Source of the DNA: Bacteroidales bacterium
GTDB taxonomy: Bacteria; Bacteroidota; Bacteroidia; Bacteroidales; UBA10428
Direction: 5' to 3'
NCBI GenBank assembly: GCA_003508755.1
Contig: DNTK01000576.1
Span: 1-13,240, forward strand
Length of the DNA stretch: 13,240 nt
Numbering within the stretch: the first letter of the stretch is position 1; every line of letters starts with the position of its first letter. Made by a program: the position numbers and the translations under genes. A model generated the notes under the pieces. It was not told the DNA's origin, did not search any database, and worked only from the letters and a program-made list of their open reading frames with translations. This document shows positions 1-6,363 of the stretch, piece after piece.

Positions 1-151
1 GAATGGGAGCTACCATTTTACAAGGAGCACACCAATCAGCATAAAAGTCGATTATAGCAGGTTTACTGCCTTCAAATTTCCAATCTTTGTTTACTTCAAA
101 ATTAAATACTTTTTCTTTGAAGGTTTCTTTTGTTAAATGTTCTAATGCCAT
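1..151 (-). CDS. trxA: Thioredoxin, N-terminal part (cut by left edge)
   Basis: Thioredoxin reduces protein disulfides in the cytoplasm with electrons from thioredoxin reductase. Reading the minus strand from the ATG at 151-149 gives 50 codons before the window edge. They begin MALEHLTKETFKEKV and continue through a beta-strand (PAIIDFYADW) into the active site WCAPCK, which is the WCxPC redox motif with Ala at the first variable position in place of the usual Gly. The motif follows the start at about residue 40, as in cytoplasmic thioredoxins that have a short extension, and no signal peptide precedes it. The C-terminal half, including the cis-Pro loop, lies outside the window. The gene is transcribed away from the S4-domain gene. 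An ordinary housekeeping thioredoxin is most likely; a thioredoxin-domain oxidoreductase cannot be excluded without the rest of the gene. Confidence 0.9.
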   Translation of the reverse strand, partial: MALEHLTKETFKEKVFNFEVNKDWKFEGSKPAIIDFYADWCAPCKMVAPI

Positions 152-250
152 TGTATCTGTTTTTAAATAATTATTCTAATTTTTGTTTTTAGTGTCAAAT
201 ATGGTGCCAAATATCTAAACATGTAAATATATAAATATAAAACCATCCAA

Positions 251-264
251 TCAATACGTATTGA
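251..264. promoter_or_regulatory. Perfect 14-bp palindrome between trx and the S4 gene
   Basis: TCAATACGTATTGA is a perfect dyad with no spacer. It lies in the 170-bp region separating the divergent thioredoxin and S4-domain genes, 58 bp before the S4 start. Size and position suit an operator for a homodimeric regulator, but no regulator is known. The same intergenic region also holds a direct repeat, CAAATAT at 196-202 and 208-214, one copy every 12 bp. I see no full -33/-7 promoter pair here. Confidence 0.4.
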
Positions 265-321
265 CGTGGAAAAAAGATTCACCTGACACATTCCAATGCA
301 ATTATTTATTTACTTTGAGTT

Positions 322-531
322 ATGGAAAAAGAGTTTGTTCTACAAGGCGAATACATTGAATTGTATAAGTTGCTAAAGGTAATGAATATAGCGGCAACTG
401 GGGGGCATGGTAAAATACTTATCGAAGAGGGAGAGGTGTTTTTAAACGGCAAACAGGAATTGCGAAAGCGTGCTAAAATCCGGCAAGGAGATTCTGTTGC
501 CTATGAAGATATCACAATAAAGGTTCGCTAG
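322..531 (+). CDS. Small S4-domain RNA-binding protein (YbcJ/YaaA-like)
   Basis: The 69-residue product is almost entirely one S4 domain, a small fold that binds structured RNA, often rRNA. After a short lead, the segment IELYKLLKVMNIAATGGHGK matches the first helices and turn of the single-domain S4 family. EGEVFLNG and RKRAKIRQGD follow and form the usual beta-hairpin with its cluster of basic residues. The length is typical of stand-alone YbcJ/YaaA-type proteins (about 70 aa). The exact RNA target of these proteins is not settled, so I give no gene symbol. The start is the only ATG near the domain. An imperfect -7-like box (TTACTTTG, 310-317) sits just upstream, without a matching -33. The gene ends 3 bp before the end of the convergent kinase gene, with no room for a terminator. 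Confidence 0.85.
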   Translation: MEKEFVLQGEYIELYKLLKVMNIAATGGHGKILIEEGEVFLNGKQELRKRAKIRQGDSVAYEDITIKVR

Positions 532-534
532 CTG

Positions 535-1887
535 TCAGAATGTCAGCGTAAATACAGTTTCTTTATTTGGTTTAGATTGAGCCGTAATGGATCCATTGTG
601 CAGTTTAAGTATTTGTCGCGATAATGCCAATCCAATGCCTGAACCATTCTGCTTTGTTGTAAAGAATGGGATAAATATTTTTTCCAATACGTCAGGTAAA
701 ATACCCGGCCCGTTATCGATGACCTGAATGGTTACTCTACCTCTTTTATTATAATAAGAAACGAGCTTAATCTGTGCTTTCGTTTGTTCCTTTAATGCCT
801 GGATGGCATTCTTTACCAGATTTATAAGTACCTGCTCAATCAGTTGTTCGTCTGCTGTAAAGGATAGGTTCGAAGGCTCGGTTTTAACAATTAAATCTAT
901 TTCTTTCTTTTTCAACTCTTCGCTCATAAGGTTTCCAACATTCTTAAGAATATTGCTGACCCTGCAGATTTCAAAGTTGGGTTGTGGAATTTTTGTTAAG
1001 TTTCTGTAGGTATTCACGAAATGCAATAAGCCATCACTCCGTTTGTTTATGGTCTTTAGAGCATGGTTTATCTCTTCCAGACTTTCCTGGTCGAGTAAGT
1101 TATTTCCTTTTTTGTCTTTCGGTAAATTTGATGTGGAACTTGTTAGTGTGGTAGAAATACTTGAAATCGGAGCAATGGAGTTCATTATTTCATGTGTTAG
1201 CACACGAATTAGCTTTTGCCAGGCTTCTGTTTCCTGCTCTTCCAGTACGGTTTGGATATCTTTTATGGTAACCAGTGTAATAACTTTGTCCTTTATCTTA
1301 AAATTAGAAGCATAAATCGTTAATTGAAGAAAATCGTCATCATCTTGTACCCTGACCAATTCGTTTTGTCCGGGCTGAATCTTAAACAGTATTTTCACCA
1401 ATTCAGAACTAAAGCTTTCAAGGCCCTGGATATTTCTTAAACCAGATACCTGGAAAAGCTTTTTTGCAGCTTTATTTATTAGTTCTATGGTTCCATCGGT
1501 ACGATAGGCAATCACACTTACATCAATATTCTGAAGGATGGTTTGCAAGTAATAAAAGTGTTCTTCCTTTTCAGAACGCACGCGTTGGAAATCATTTATT
1601 ACTTCATTAAAAGCATTGTTTAGCTCAGAAAAAGATGCTCCCATTCCCTCCAGGTTAAAGGTTCGCGTAAACTCACTAAATCGTATAGATTCTAAAAAAC
1701 TTGCCAACTCACGGTTTGTTTTATCGATGAACCTGATTAACGATACAATAAGCAACACAATAAGGGCTCCAACAATTATAGGGGTGAAAAAATAATTGGT
1801 TGAAAAGGAATAATAGAACAGGAATACTGCAATAACAATAAGCAATACTCTGAAAACGATATTAAATCTGAAATTATTAAATCTCAT
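535..1887 (-). CDS. Membrane sensor histidine kinase, NtrY-like
   Basis: The 450-residue protein has the layout of an inner-membrane sensor kinase: two hydrophobic helices (about 11-28 and 33-52) with almost no periplasmic loop, a linker of about 50 residues, a PAS-like region (about 110-215), a HisKA dimerisation domain and a HATPase domain. The phosphoacceptor is His232 in the H-box VLTHEIMNSIAPISS, typical of NtrY/NtrB-related kinases. The N-box EQVLINLVKNAIQAL (351-365), the G1 box DNGPGI (391-396), FFTTK (408-412) and the G2 box GSGIGL (415-420) are all intact. The very short periplasmic part suggests it senses membrane state or an internal signal rather than a soluble ligand; this is inference. 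Its ATG overlaps the end of the response-regulator gene by 11 bp, so the two are translationally coupled and very likely cognate partners. Confidence 0.92.
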   Translation of the reverse strand: MRFNNFRFNIVFRVLLIVIAVFLFYYSFSTNYFFTPIIVGALIVLLIVSLIRFIDKTNRELASFLESIRFSEFTRTFNLEGMGASFSELNNAFNEVINDFQRVRSEKEEHFYYLQTILQNIDVSVIAYRTDGTIELINKAAKKLFQVSGLRNIQGLESFSSELVKILFKIQPGQNELVRVQDDDDFLQLTIYASNFKIKDKVITLVTIKDIQTVLEEQETEAWQKLIRVLTHEIMNSIAPISSISTTLTSSTSNLPKDKKGNNLLDQESLEEINHALKTINKRSDGLLHFVNTYRNLTKIPQPNFEICRVSNILKNVGNLMSEELKKKEIDLIVKTEPSNLSFTADEQLIEQVLINLVKNAIQALKEQTKAQIKLVSYYNKRGRVTIQVIDNGPGILPDVLEKIFIPFFTTKQNGSGIGLALSRQILKLHNGSITAQSKPNKETVFTLTF

Positions 1888-3253
1888 GCTTTTCGAGTCT
1901 TCTGTATAGCGATGTACGTGTAAGACCTAGTTCTTTTGCAGCCTTAGTAATATTTCCCTGGTGCTGCTTTAAAACTTTGTTAATTATTTTCCTTTCTATC
2001 TCGTCGAGGTTATAATTCTCAAATTCAAATTCGCCCTGCGCCTTTCTTTGTTGACTAAGAATAAAATCGTCTACATCGAGTACACTGTTCTCACTCATTA
2101 TAACAGCTCTCTCTATGGCATGCTGTAATTCACGAACATTTCCTGGCCATGAATAAGCATTTAGTTTTTTATGAGCTTGTGGAGATATTTTACTGTTCTT
2201 TTTTTTGTACTTTTTAGAGTATATTTTAGCAAAATGATTAGCTAACAGCGAAATATCGCCAGTACGTTCCCTCAATGGTGGTATATGAATCTCTACTGTA
2301 TTTATCCTGTACAAAAGGTCTTGTCTGAATTCTTCCTTATCGACCATATCGTAAACGTCATTGTTTGTTGCACAGATTAGCCGAACATCAACCGAAGTAG
2401 GTTTATTAGCGCCAACACGTGTTACCTCCCGGCGTTCGATGGCTGTTAAAAGTTTTGCCTGCAGAGGGAGTGATAAGTTTCCTATCTCATCCAAGAATAA
2501 AGAACCGCTTGAAGCAACTTCAAACCTGCCTGGCTTATCTTTTTTTGCATCGGTAAACGCACCTTTTACATGTCCGAAGAGTTCGCTCTCGAAAAGTGTT
2601 TCGGCAATTGAACCGAGGTCTACACTTACAAAGTTTTTATTACTTCGCGGGCTGTTTCGGTATATGGCTCTTGCAACGAGTTCTTTACCAGTTCCGTTTT
2701 CGCCCAGGATAAGGATATTGGCATCGGTCTTAGCAACTTTTCTAATGGTGGTAAACACTTCTTCCATTTCGGGCGAATTACCAATAAAATCCTGAAAGGG
2801 TTCATCACTAATCTGAGACATTACCTCCTGGTTATCGCGCAGTGTTTCAGTTTCTACCTTTGATTGTCGAAGTTTTAACGCGGATGACAATGTAGCCAGC
2901 AGCTTTTCATTTTGCCATGGTTTGAGAATAAAATCGGTAGCGCCGGCTTTTATGGCCCGAACAGCTTTTTCCGAGTCTCCATAAGCTGTAATAAATATTA
3001 CAACTGCTTTTGGATCGTGCTCCAGAATTTTTTCGAGCCAATCGAAACCTTCCTGGCCACTGCTGGCATCTTTGGTAAAATTCATATCCAGCAGAATTAC
3101 ATCATAGGATTCTACCTTTAATAGGTCTATTACTCGGTCCGGACTCGAAAGTGTCGTTATCTTATCGACATATGGTTTTAATAGTAACTTCAATGCAAAC
3201 AAGATATCCTCGTTGTCGTCAATTGCCAGAAATTTCCCCTTTAATTCTTCCAT
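1877..3253 (-). CDS. Sigma-54-type response regulator, NtrC family
   Basis: The 458-residue protein has three domains. The receiver (1-125) begins ELKGKFLAIDDNED, with phosphoacceptor Asp56 in VILLDMNF and Lys111 in LKPW. The AAA+ domain has Walker A GENGTGKE (184-191), a GAFTDA loop beginning at 231, Walker B LFLDE ending at D255-E256, and sensor/arginine-finger sequence FRQDLLYRI. The C-terminal Fis-type helix-turn-helix is at about 433-456 (GNITKAAKELGLTRTSLYRR). Phosphorylated members form hexamers that open sigma-54 promoters. The loop carries Asp where the consensus GAFTGA has Gly. An in-frame ATG exists at 3358, but 35 extra residues before the receiver are unlike the family, and that ATG lies inside an inverted repeat, so I chose 3253. 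The gene is divergent from the ABC ATPase operon, its likely target. Confidence 0.93.
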   Translation of the reverse strand: MEELKGKFLAIDDNEDILFALKLLLKPYVDKITTLSSPDRVIDLLKVESYDVILLDMNFTKDASSGQEGFDWLEKILEHDPKAVVIFITAYGDSEKAVRAIKAGATDFILKPWQNEKLLATLSSALKLRQSKVETETLRDNQEVMSQISDEPFQDFIGNSPEMEEVFTTIRKVAKTDANILILGENGTGKELVARAIYRNSPRSNKNFVSVDLGSIAETLFESELFGHVKGAFTDAKKDKPGRFEVASSGSLFLDEIGNLSLPLQAKLLTAIERREVTRVGANKPTSVDVRLICATNNDVYDMVDKEEFRQDLLYRINTVEIHIPPLRERTGDISLLANHFAKIYSKKYKKKNSKISPQAHKKLNAYSWPGNVRELQHAIERAVIMSENSVLDVDDFILSQQRKAQGEFEFENYNLDEIERKIINKVLKQHQGNITKAAKELGLTRTSLYRRLEKHEI

Positions 3254-3278
3254 GGTCTGAAAATTGTTTTTTTGCAAT

Positions 3279-3292
3279 GTACGAAATCGTAC
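3279..3292. promoter_or_regulatory. Inverted repeat upstream of the response-regulator gene
   Basis: GTACGA-AA-TCGTAC is a perfect 6-bp dyad with a 2-bp centre. It lies 25 bp before the chosen start of the response-regulator gene, in its promoter or leader. It could be an operator, possibly for autoregulation. The centre is too short for a stable RNA hairpin. No sequence evidence links it to a particular protein. Confidence 0.35.
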
Positions 3293-3338
3293 TGTTTTTG
3301 TCATGATTTCGAACAAATAAATATTAAATTCTTTTATA

Positions 3339-3359
3339 TATGGCTCTGTAACAGCCATA
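3339..3359. repeat. 7-bp inverted repeat in the regulator leader
   Basis: TATGGCT (3339-3345) and AGCCATA (3353-3359) are perfect complements around a 7-base centre. It can act as an operator half-site pair or fold as a hairpin if transcribed. It covers the alternative upstream ATG at 3358, which supports reading this stretch as control DNA rather than as the N-terminus of the regulator. Confidence 0.4.
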
Positions 3360-3464
3360 AATACAGGCTAGTATAATTCTTGGCATAATACATGTGTTCT
3401 TAGGCAGGGTATTCATAAGTCAATTTTAGATATTTAAATTCGCAAGTGGACCCACAGAATGGAG

Positions 3465-3493
3465 AATAATCAACAGCATGTAGGTTGATAATT
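3465..3493. promoter_or_regulatory. 10-bp inverted repeat upstream of the ABC ATPase gene
   Basis: AATAATCAAC (3465-3474) and GTTGATAATT (3484-3493) are complementary in 9 of 10 positions around a 9-base centre. The arm-to-arm period (19 bp, about two helical turns) suits a dimeric helix-turn-helix protein such as an NtrC-family regulator. It ends 34 bp before the ATPase start. A perfect 12-bp AT palindrome, ATTATTAATAAT (3491-3502), follows and overlaps its edge. Role is inferred from position only. Confidence 0.4.
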
Positions 3494-3527
3494 ATTAATA
3501 ATATGCTAGTTTCATATATTTACACAC

Positions 3528-4211
3528 ATGATTCGAACCGAAAACCTCACTAAAATTTATAAAGCCAGCGATGTTGAGACCCGTGCACTTGTAAAAGTAA
3601 ACCTGGCCATTGAGCAGGGAGAGTTTGTTGCCATCATGGGGCCTTCAGGCAGCGGTAAAACAACTTTGTTAAATATTCTGGGGCTACTCGATTCTCCATC
3701 GAAGGGAAAATATTGGTTTAACGAACAAGATGTATCTGCATTTACCGATTTTCAGAGAACGAATTTTAGAAAGGGTCAGATAGGCTTTATTTTTCAAAAC
3801 TTCAATCTAATTGAAGAATTAACCATCTATGAGAACATAGAACTTCCCCTGATTTATTTGCGCAAAAGCTTTTCTGAAAGGAAAAAGTTGGTAACTGAAG
3901 CCATGGAAAAGTTGAAAATATCGCACCGCAAAGATAATTTTCCACGCCAGTTATCTGGTGGGCAGCAACAACGGGTAGCCATTGCCAGGGCCATCGTGAG
4001 TAAACCCAAGCTAATTTTGGCAGATGAACCTACTGGCAACCTGGATTCGAAACACGGAGCAGAAGTTTTAGAGTTATTAACCGAATTAAATATGAAGGGA
4101 ACCACCATTGTAATGGTTACCCACTCAGCAAACGATGCCGATAAAGCACATCGCATCATACAGCTGTTCGATGGTCATGTATTATCGGAGAATTTCAGAA
4201 AAGCAATTTAA
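3528..4211 (+). CDS. ABC transporter ATPase, LolD/MacB type
   Basis: This complete 227-residue cytoplasmic ATPase drives an FtsX-like permease in lipoprotein release (LolCDE) or tripartite MacAB-TolC-type export. All motifs are intact: Walker A GPSGSGKT (38-45), Q-loop Gln90 in GFIFQNFNL, signature LSGGQQQR (142-149), Walker B LILADE with catalytic Glu167, the D-loop NLDS, and switch His199 in MVTHS. The Q-loop sequence and PTGNLD after Walker B are typical of the MacB/LolD subfamily. The start is the first ATG of the domain. A -7-like TATATTTA (3515-3522) lies 5 bp before it, without a good -33. The tolC-like gene follows after 35 bp, so the two are probably cotranscribed. No permease is encoded beside it, so its partner must be elsewhere. 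Confidence 0.93.
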   Translation: MIRTENLTKIYKASDVETRALVKVNLAIEQGEFVAIMGPSGSGKTTLLNILGLLDSPSKGKYWFNEQDVSAFTDFQRTNFRKGQIGFIFQNFNLIEELTIYENIELPLIYLRKSFSERKKLVTEAMEKLKISHRKDNFPRQLSGGQQQRVAIARAIVSKPKLILADEPTGNLDSKHGAEVLELLTELNMKGTTIVMVTHSANDADKAHRIIQLFDGHVLSENFRKAI

Positions 4212-4246
4212 TACTCAGCATAGCATTAAACACAAATACTATTACC

Positions 4247-5584
4247 ATGAAGAAAAGATATTTTGTTCTTGTAGTACTGTTCATTTCCATAGCAGCTAAT
4301 ACAAACGCCCAAAAGGAATGGTCCTTATCCGAATGCATTGAATATGCCCATGCGAATAATTTGCGTGTTAAAAGTGCCGAGTACCAGGCCGATATCGCAA
4401 ATAACGATCTTTTTCAGGCAAAAATGAACATTTTACCTGATGTAAATGCAGGGGCTTCGCGCTACTATAATTTTGGGCATACCGTTGATATGCAAACCAA
4501 CAGCTTTAGTGATAATGACTTTTTATCTGATAGTTATGAAATAGGCGCTTCGGTGTTTTTATTTACCGGGTTGCGCAATTATAACAACATCAAAGCAAAT
4601 GAATATCTTGCATTAAGCAGGCTGCAGGATGTTGAGCGTGAAAAGGTTGAGATAACCTTTGAAATAGCAACCGCCTACCTTAGAATTCTTTTTAATCGAG
4701 AGCTTTTAGAAATTGCCAGAAGTCAGCGTGATGTAACGAATCTGCAGGTTGAAAGAACCGACAAGCTTGTAGAGGCAGGAAGTGCTGCGCGCGGTGATTT
4801 ATTAGAAATTATTGCTCAGCGGGCTGCGGAAGACTTAAATGTAACCAATGCTCAGAATGATTTGAATCTTGCCTATTTAAATCTAACGCAATTACTTGAT
4901 TTAGATTCGGTTGCTGGTTTTGAGGTGTTTGTTCCAGATACGGTTGATCCAGACTTTGCAGCCCCTATTATTGATGTACCCACAGTTTTTTACGACGGAC
5001 TAGGTTTCTTACCCCATGTGAAAAGTGCTGAATATACACTCCTGGCAAGTGAAAAAAATCTTGCAATACAAAAAGGCAGACTCAGTCCAACATTAAGTCT
5101 AAGTAGTAATTGGGGTACTGGATATTCAGAAAATGTGAGGGATCTGGATGGAGAAATTATATCATATTCCGAGCAGTTCAGAAATCTTGATTATCAAAAT
5201 CTTTTTATTACCCTGAGGGTGCCTATATTCAATAAATGGTCGGTAAAGAATGATATCAGCAATGCTAAAATCACTGTTCTAGATGCAGAAAATACTCTTG
5301 ATTTAACAAAACAACAGTTATACAAAGAAATCCAACAAGCTTACAACGATGCTGTTTCGGCAAAAGAGAAATATAAATCAGCGAATGAAGCTGTTATTTC
5401 ATATGCCGAAGCCTTTGGCTACACTGAGCAAAAATTTAATGTGGGCATTGTAAACAGCGTGGAATATAACATTGCAAAAAATAATTTTATAAAAGCCGAA
5501 TCGGACCTTTTACAAGCCAAGTACGAGTATGTATTTGCCTTAAAAATATTGGATTTTTATCGGGGAATCCCGATGACACTTTAG
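4247..5584 (+). CDS. TolC-like outer-membrane efflux protein
   Basis: The 445-residue protein is an outer-membrane factor: a trimeric beta-barrel with a long periplasmic alpha-helical tunnel that takes substrates from an inner-membrane pump through an adaptor. Residues 1-21 form a Sec signal peptide (KKR, a hydrophobic core, then cleavage after NTNA before QKEW). The mature protein starts WSLSECIEYAHANNLRVKSA, the typical first helix of the OEP family, and two similar halves rich in long helices follow (about 22-235 and 255-440). The halves are the usual internal duplication, and total length is normal for the family. It lies 35 bp downstream of the ABC ATPase gene in the same direction. No adaptor (HlyD/MacA-like) gene accompanies it. 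The gene ends at a strong hairpin terminator. Confidence 0.92.
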   Translation: MKKRYFVLVVLFISIAANTNAQKEWSLSECIEYAHANNLRVKSAEYQADIANNDLFQAKMNILPDVNAGASRYYNFGHTVDMQTNSFSDNDFLSDSYEIGASVFLFTGLRNYNNIKANEYLALSRLQDVEREKVEITFEIATAYLRILFNRELLEIARSQRDVTNLQVERTDKLVEAGSAARGDLLEIIAQRAAEDLNVTNAQNDLNLAYLNLTQLLDLDSVAGFEVFVPDTVDPDFAAPIIDVPTVFYDGLGFLPHVKSAEYTLLASEKNLAIQKGRLSPTLSLSSNWGTGYSENVRDLDGEIISYSEQFRNLDYQNLFITLRVPIFNKWSVKNDISNAKITVLDAENTLDLTKQQLYKEIQQAYNDAVSAKEKYKSANEAVISYAEAFGYTEQKFNVGIVNSVEYNIAKNNFIKAESDLLQAKYEYVFALKILDFYRGIPMTL

Positions 5585-5608
5585 TCTCTAATTCAGAAGT
5601 AGATGCTT

Positions 5609-5642
5609 AAAAGCTTGTAATTGAAAGGTTACAGGCTTTTTT
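5609..5642. terminator. Rho-independent terminator shared by tolC and the GNAT gene
   Basis: The arms are 5609-5620 (AAAAGCTTGTAA) and 5629-5640 (TTACAGGCTTTT). They pair over 12 bp with one G-U pair around an 8-base loop, TTGAAAGG. The plus strand then continues as T through 5642, giving a T run from 5637, and this suits termination of tolC. On the minus strand the other arm ends in TTTT, so it may also stop the GNAT transcript. The GNAT stop codon (5631-5629) is inside the stem. Confidence 0.75.
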
Positions 5643-6129
5643 CGTATGCGTAGTAGGGAGTTTGCTGGAATTTTGAATGAAATTGACCAGTTTGGGAAAA
5701 TCCTAAATCGGTGCATAATTTTTCAGAACCATCAATACCACCATAGATATCCACCCTCATAGAGCTATAGCTATGGTCTTTGGCATATCCTTCGGAATAT
5801 TCAACCAATCTCTTGGCAATACCTTTTCCCTGCCAGTTTGGATGAACCGCTAAAAAGCGCAAGTATAAGATCTTTTCACCTTTTCCTTGCCATTCAATGT
5901 TTTTGTATTCTTCGGGTTCTTCCTCGTTTAAAACTATCATTCCTCTAACGGTTTCAACATCCTTGTATATAAAGAGCGAGTTTTCCTCGATGGATTTAAT
6001 TAAGAAATCTGTGCCAGGGTAGGCGTTATTCCAATGTTTTTGCCCTTTTTCGTTCATATCACTAACACAAACCTTCATTAGGTAAAGTACATCAATAAGG
6101 TCTTGTGCAACGGCTTGCTGAATTTTCAT
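5629..6129 (-). CDS. GNAT-family N-acetyltransferase
   Basis: The 166-residue protein has the GCN5-related acetyltransferase fold, which moves an acetyl group from acetyl-CoA to an amine. The diagnostic motif A is LYLRFLAVHPNWQGKGIAKR (about 88-107): a beta-strand, then QGKGIA (100-105), which binds the CoA pyrophosphate. A short KLCTDLGF segment follows and matches motif B, and the C-terminal strand ends YYAYEKSL. Near the N-terminus, KGQKHWNNAYPG (28-39) resembles the substrate-binding part of one GNAT subgroup. The substrate cannot be deduced. The gene faces tolC and shares its terminator. A perfect -7 box (6155-6162) lies 25 bp upstream, so it has its own promoter and forms a single-gene unit. 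Confidence 0.88.
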   Translation of the reverse strand: MKIQQAVAQDLIDVLYLMKVCVSDMNEKGQKHWNNAYPGTDFLIKSIEENSLFIYKDVETVRGMIVLNEEEPEEYKNIEWQGKGEKILYLRFLAVHPNWQGKGIAKRLVEYSEGYAKDHSYSSMRVDIYGGIDGSEKLCTDLGFSQTGQFHSKFQQTPYYAYEKSL

Positions 6130-6154
6130 CTGAAACCTGGTTAACTGTTTTTAA

Positions 6155-6162
6155 CAAATCTA
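6155..6162 (-). promoter_or_regulatory. -7 box for the GNAT gene
   Basis: On the minus strand this reads TAGATTTG, an exact match to the Bacteroidota -7 consensus TAnnTTTG. It would give a leader of about 20 bases. No clear TTG/TTTG -33 element is found at the usual spacing, so support is partial. Confidence 0.4.
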
Positions 6163-6259
6163 TAAATAAATATACTAAAACTTTTTTATTTTTCTGGAAA
6201 TATGAAATTATTCGCCATTTTCTTTTTGCACAACTTATTAAGAATGCAATTTCCCTGTA

Positions 6260-6358
6260 AAAGGCGCTTCAAATAAAGGTTGCCAGATTCATACCACAAT
6301 TCAAAAACGTTCGTTTTAATTAATTGATAAAATGATTCACTATTTTAGTAGCGCCTTT
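6260..6358. repeat. Widely spaced 9-bp inverted repeat before the lipoprotein gene
   Basis: AAAGGCGCT (6260-6268) and AGCGCCTTT (6350-6358) are perfect complements 81 bp apart, in the 234-bp region between the divergent GNAT and lipoprotein genes. The second arm ends 5 bp before the lipoprotein ATG. If a transcript started upstream of 6260, pairing would fold the leader and cover the ribosome entry region; on DNA the arms could be two operator half-sites. GC-rich arms stand out in this AT-rich stretch. Confidence 0.4.
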
Positions 6359-6363
6359 AAATA

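Noticed and set aside
2361..2795. 144-codon open frame on the plus strand, opposite the response regulator
   Set aside because: It lies wholly antisense to a conserved AAA+ domain, has no recognisable motifs and no promoter or start signal; it is an effect of the codon usage of the real gene.
3254..3358. N-terminal extension of the response regulator from an ATG at 3358 (or 3304)
   Set aside because: Receiver domains of this family begin within a few residues of the start, the extension has no domain character, and the ATG at 3358 lies in an inverted repeat.
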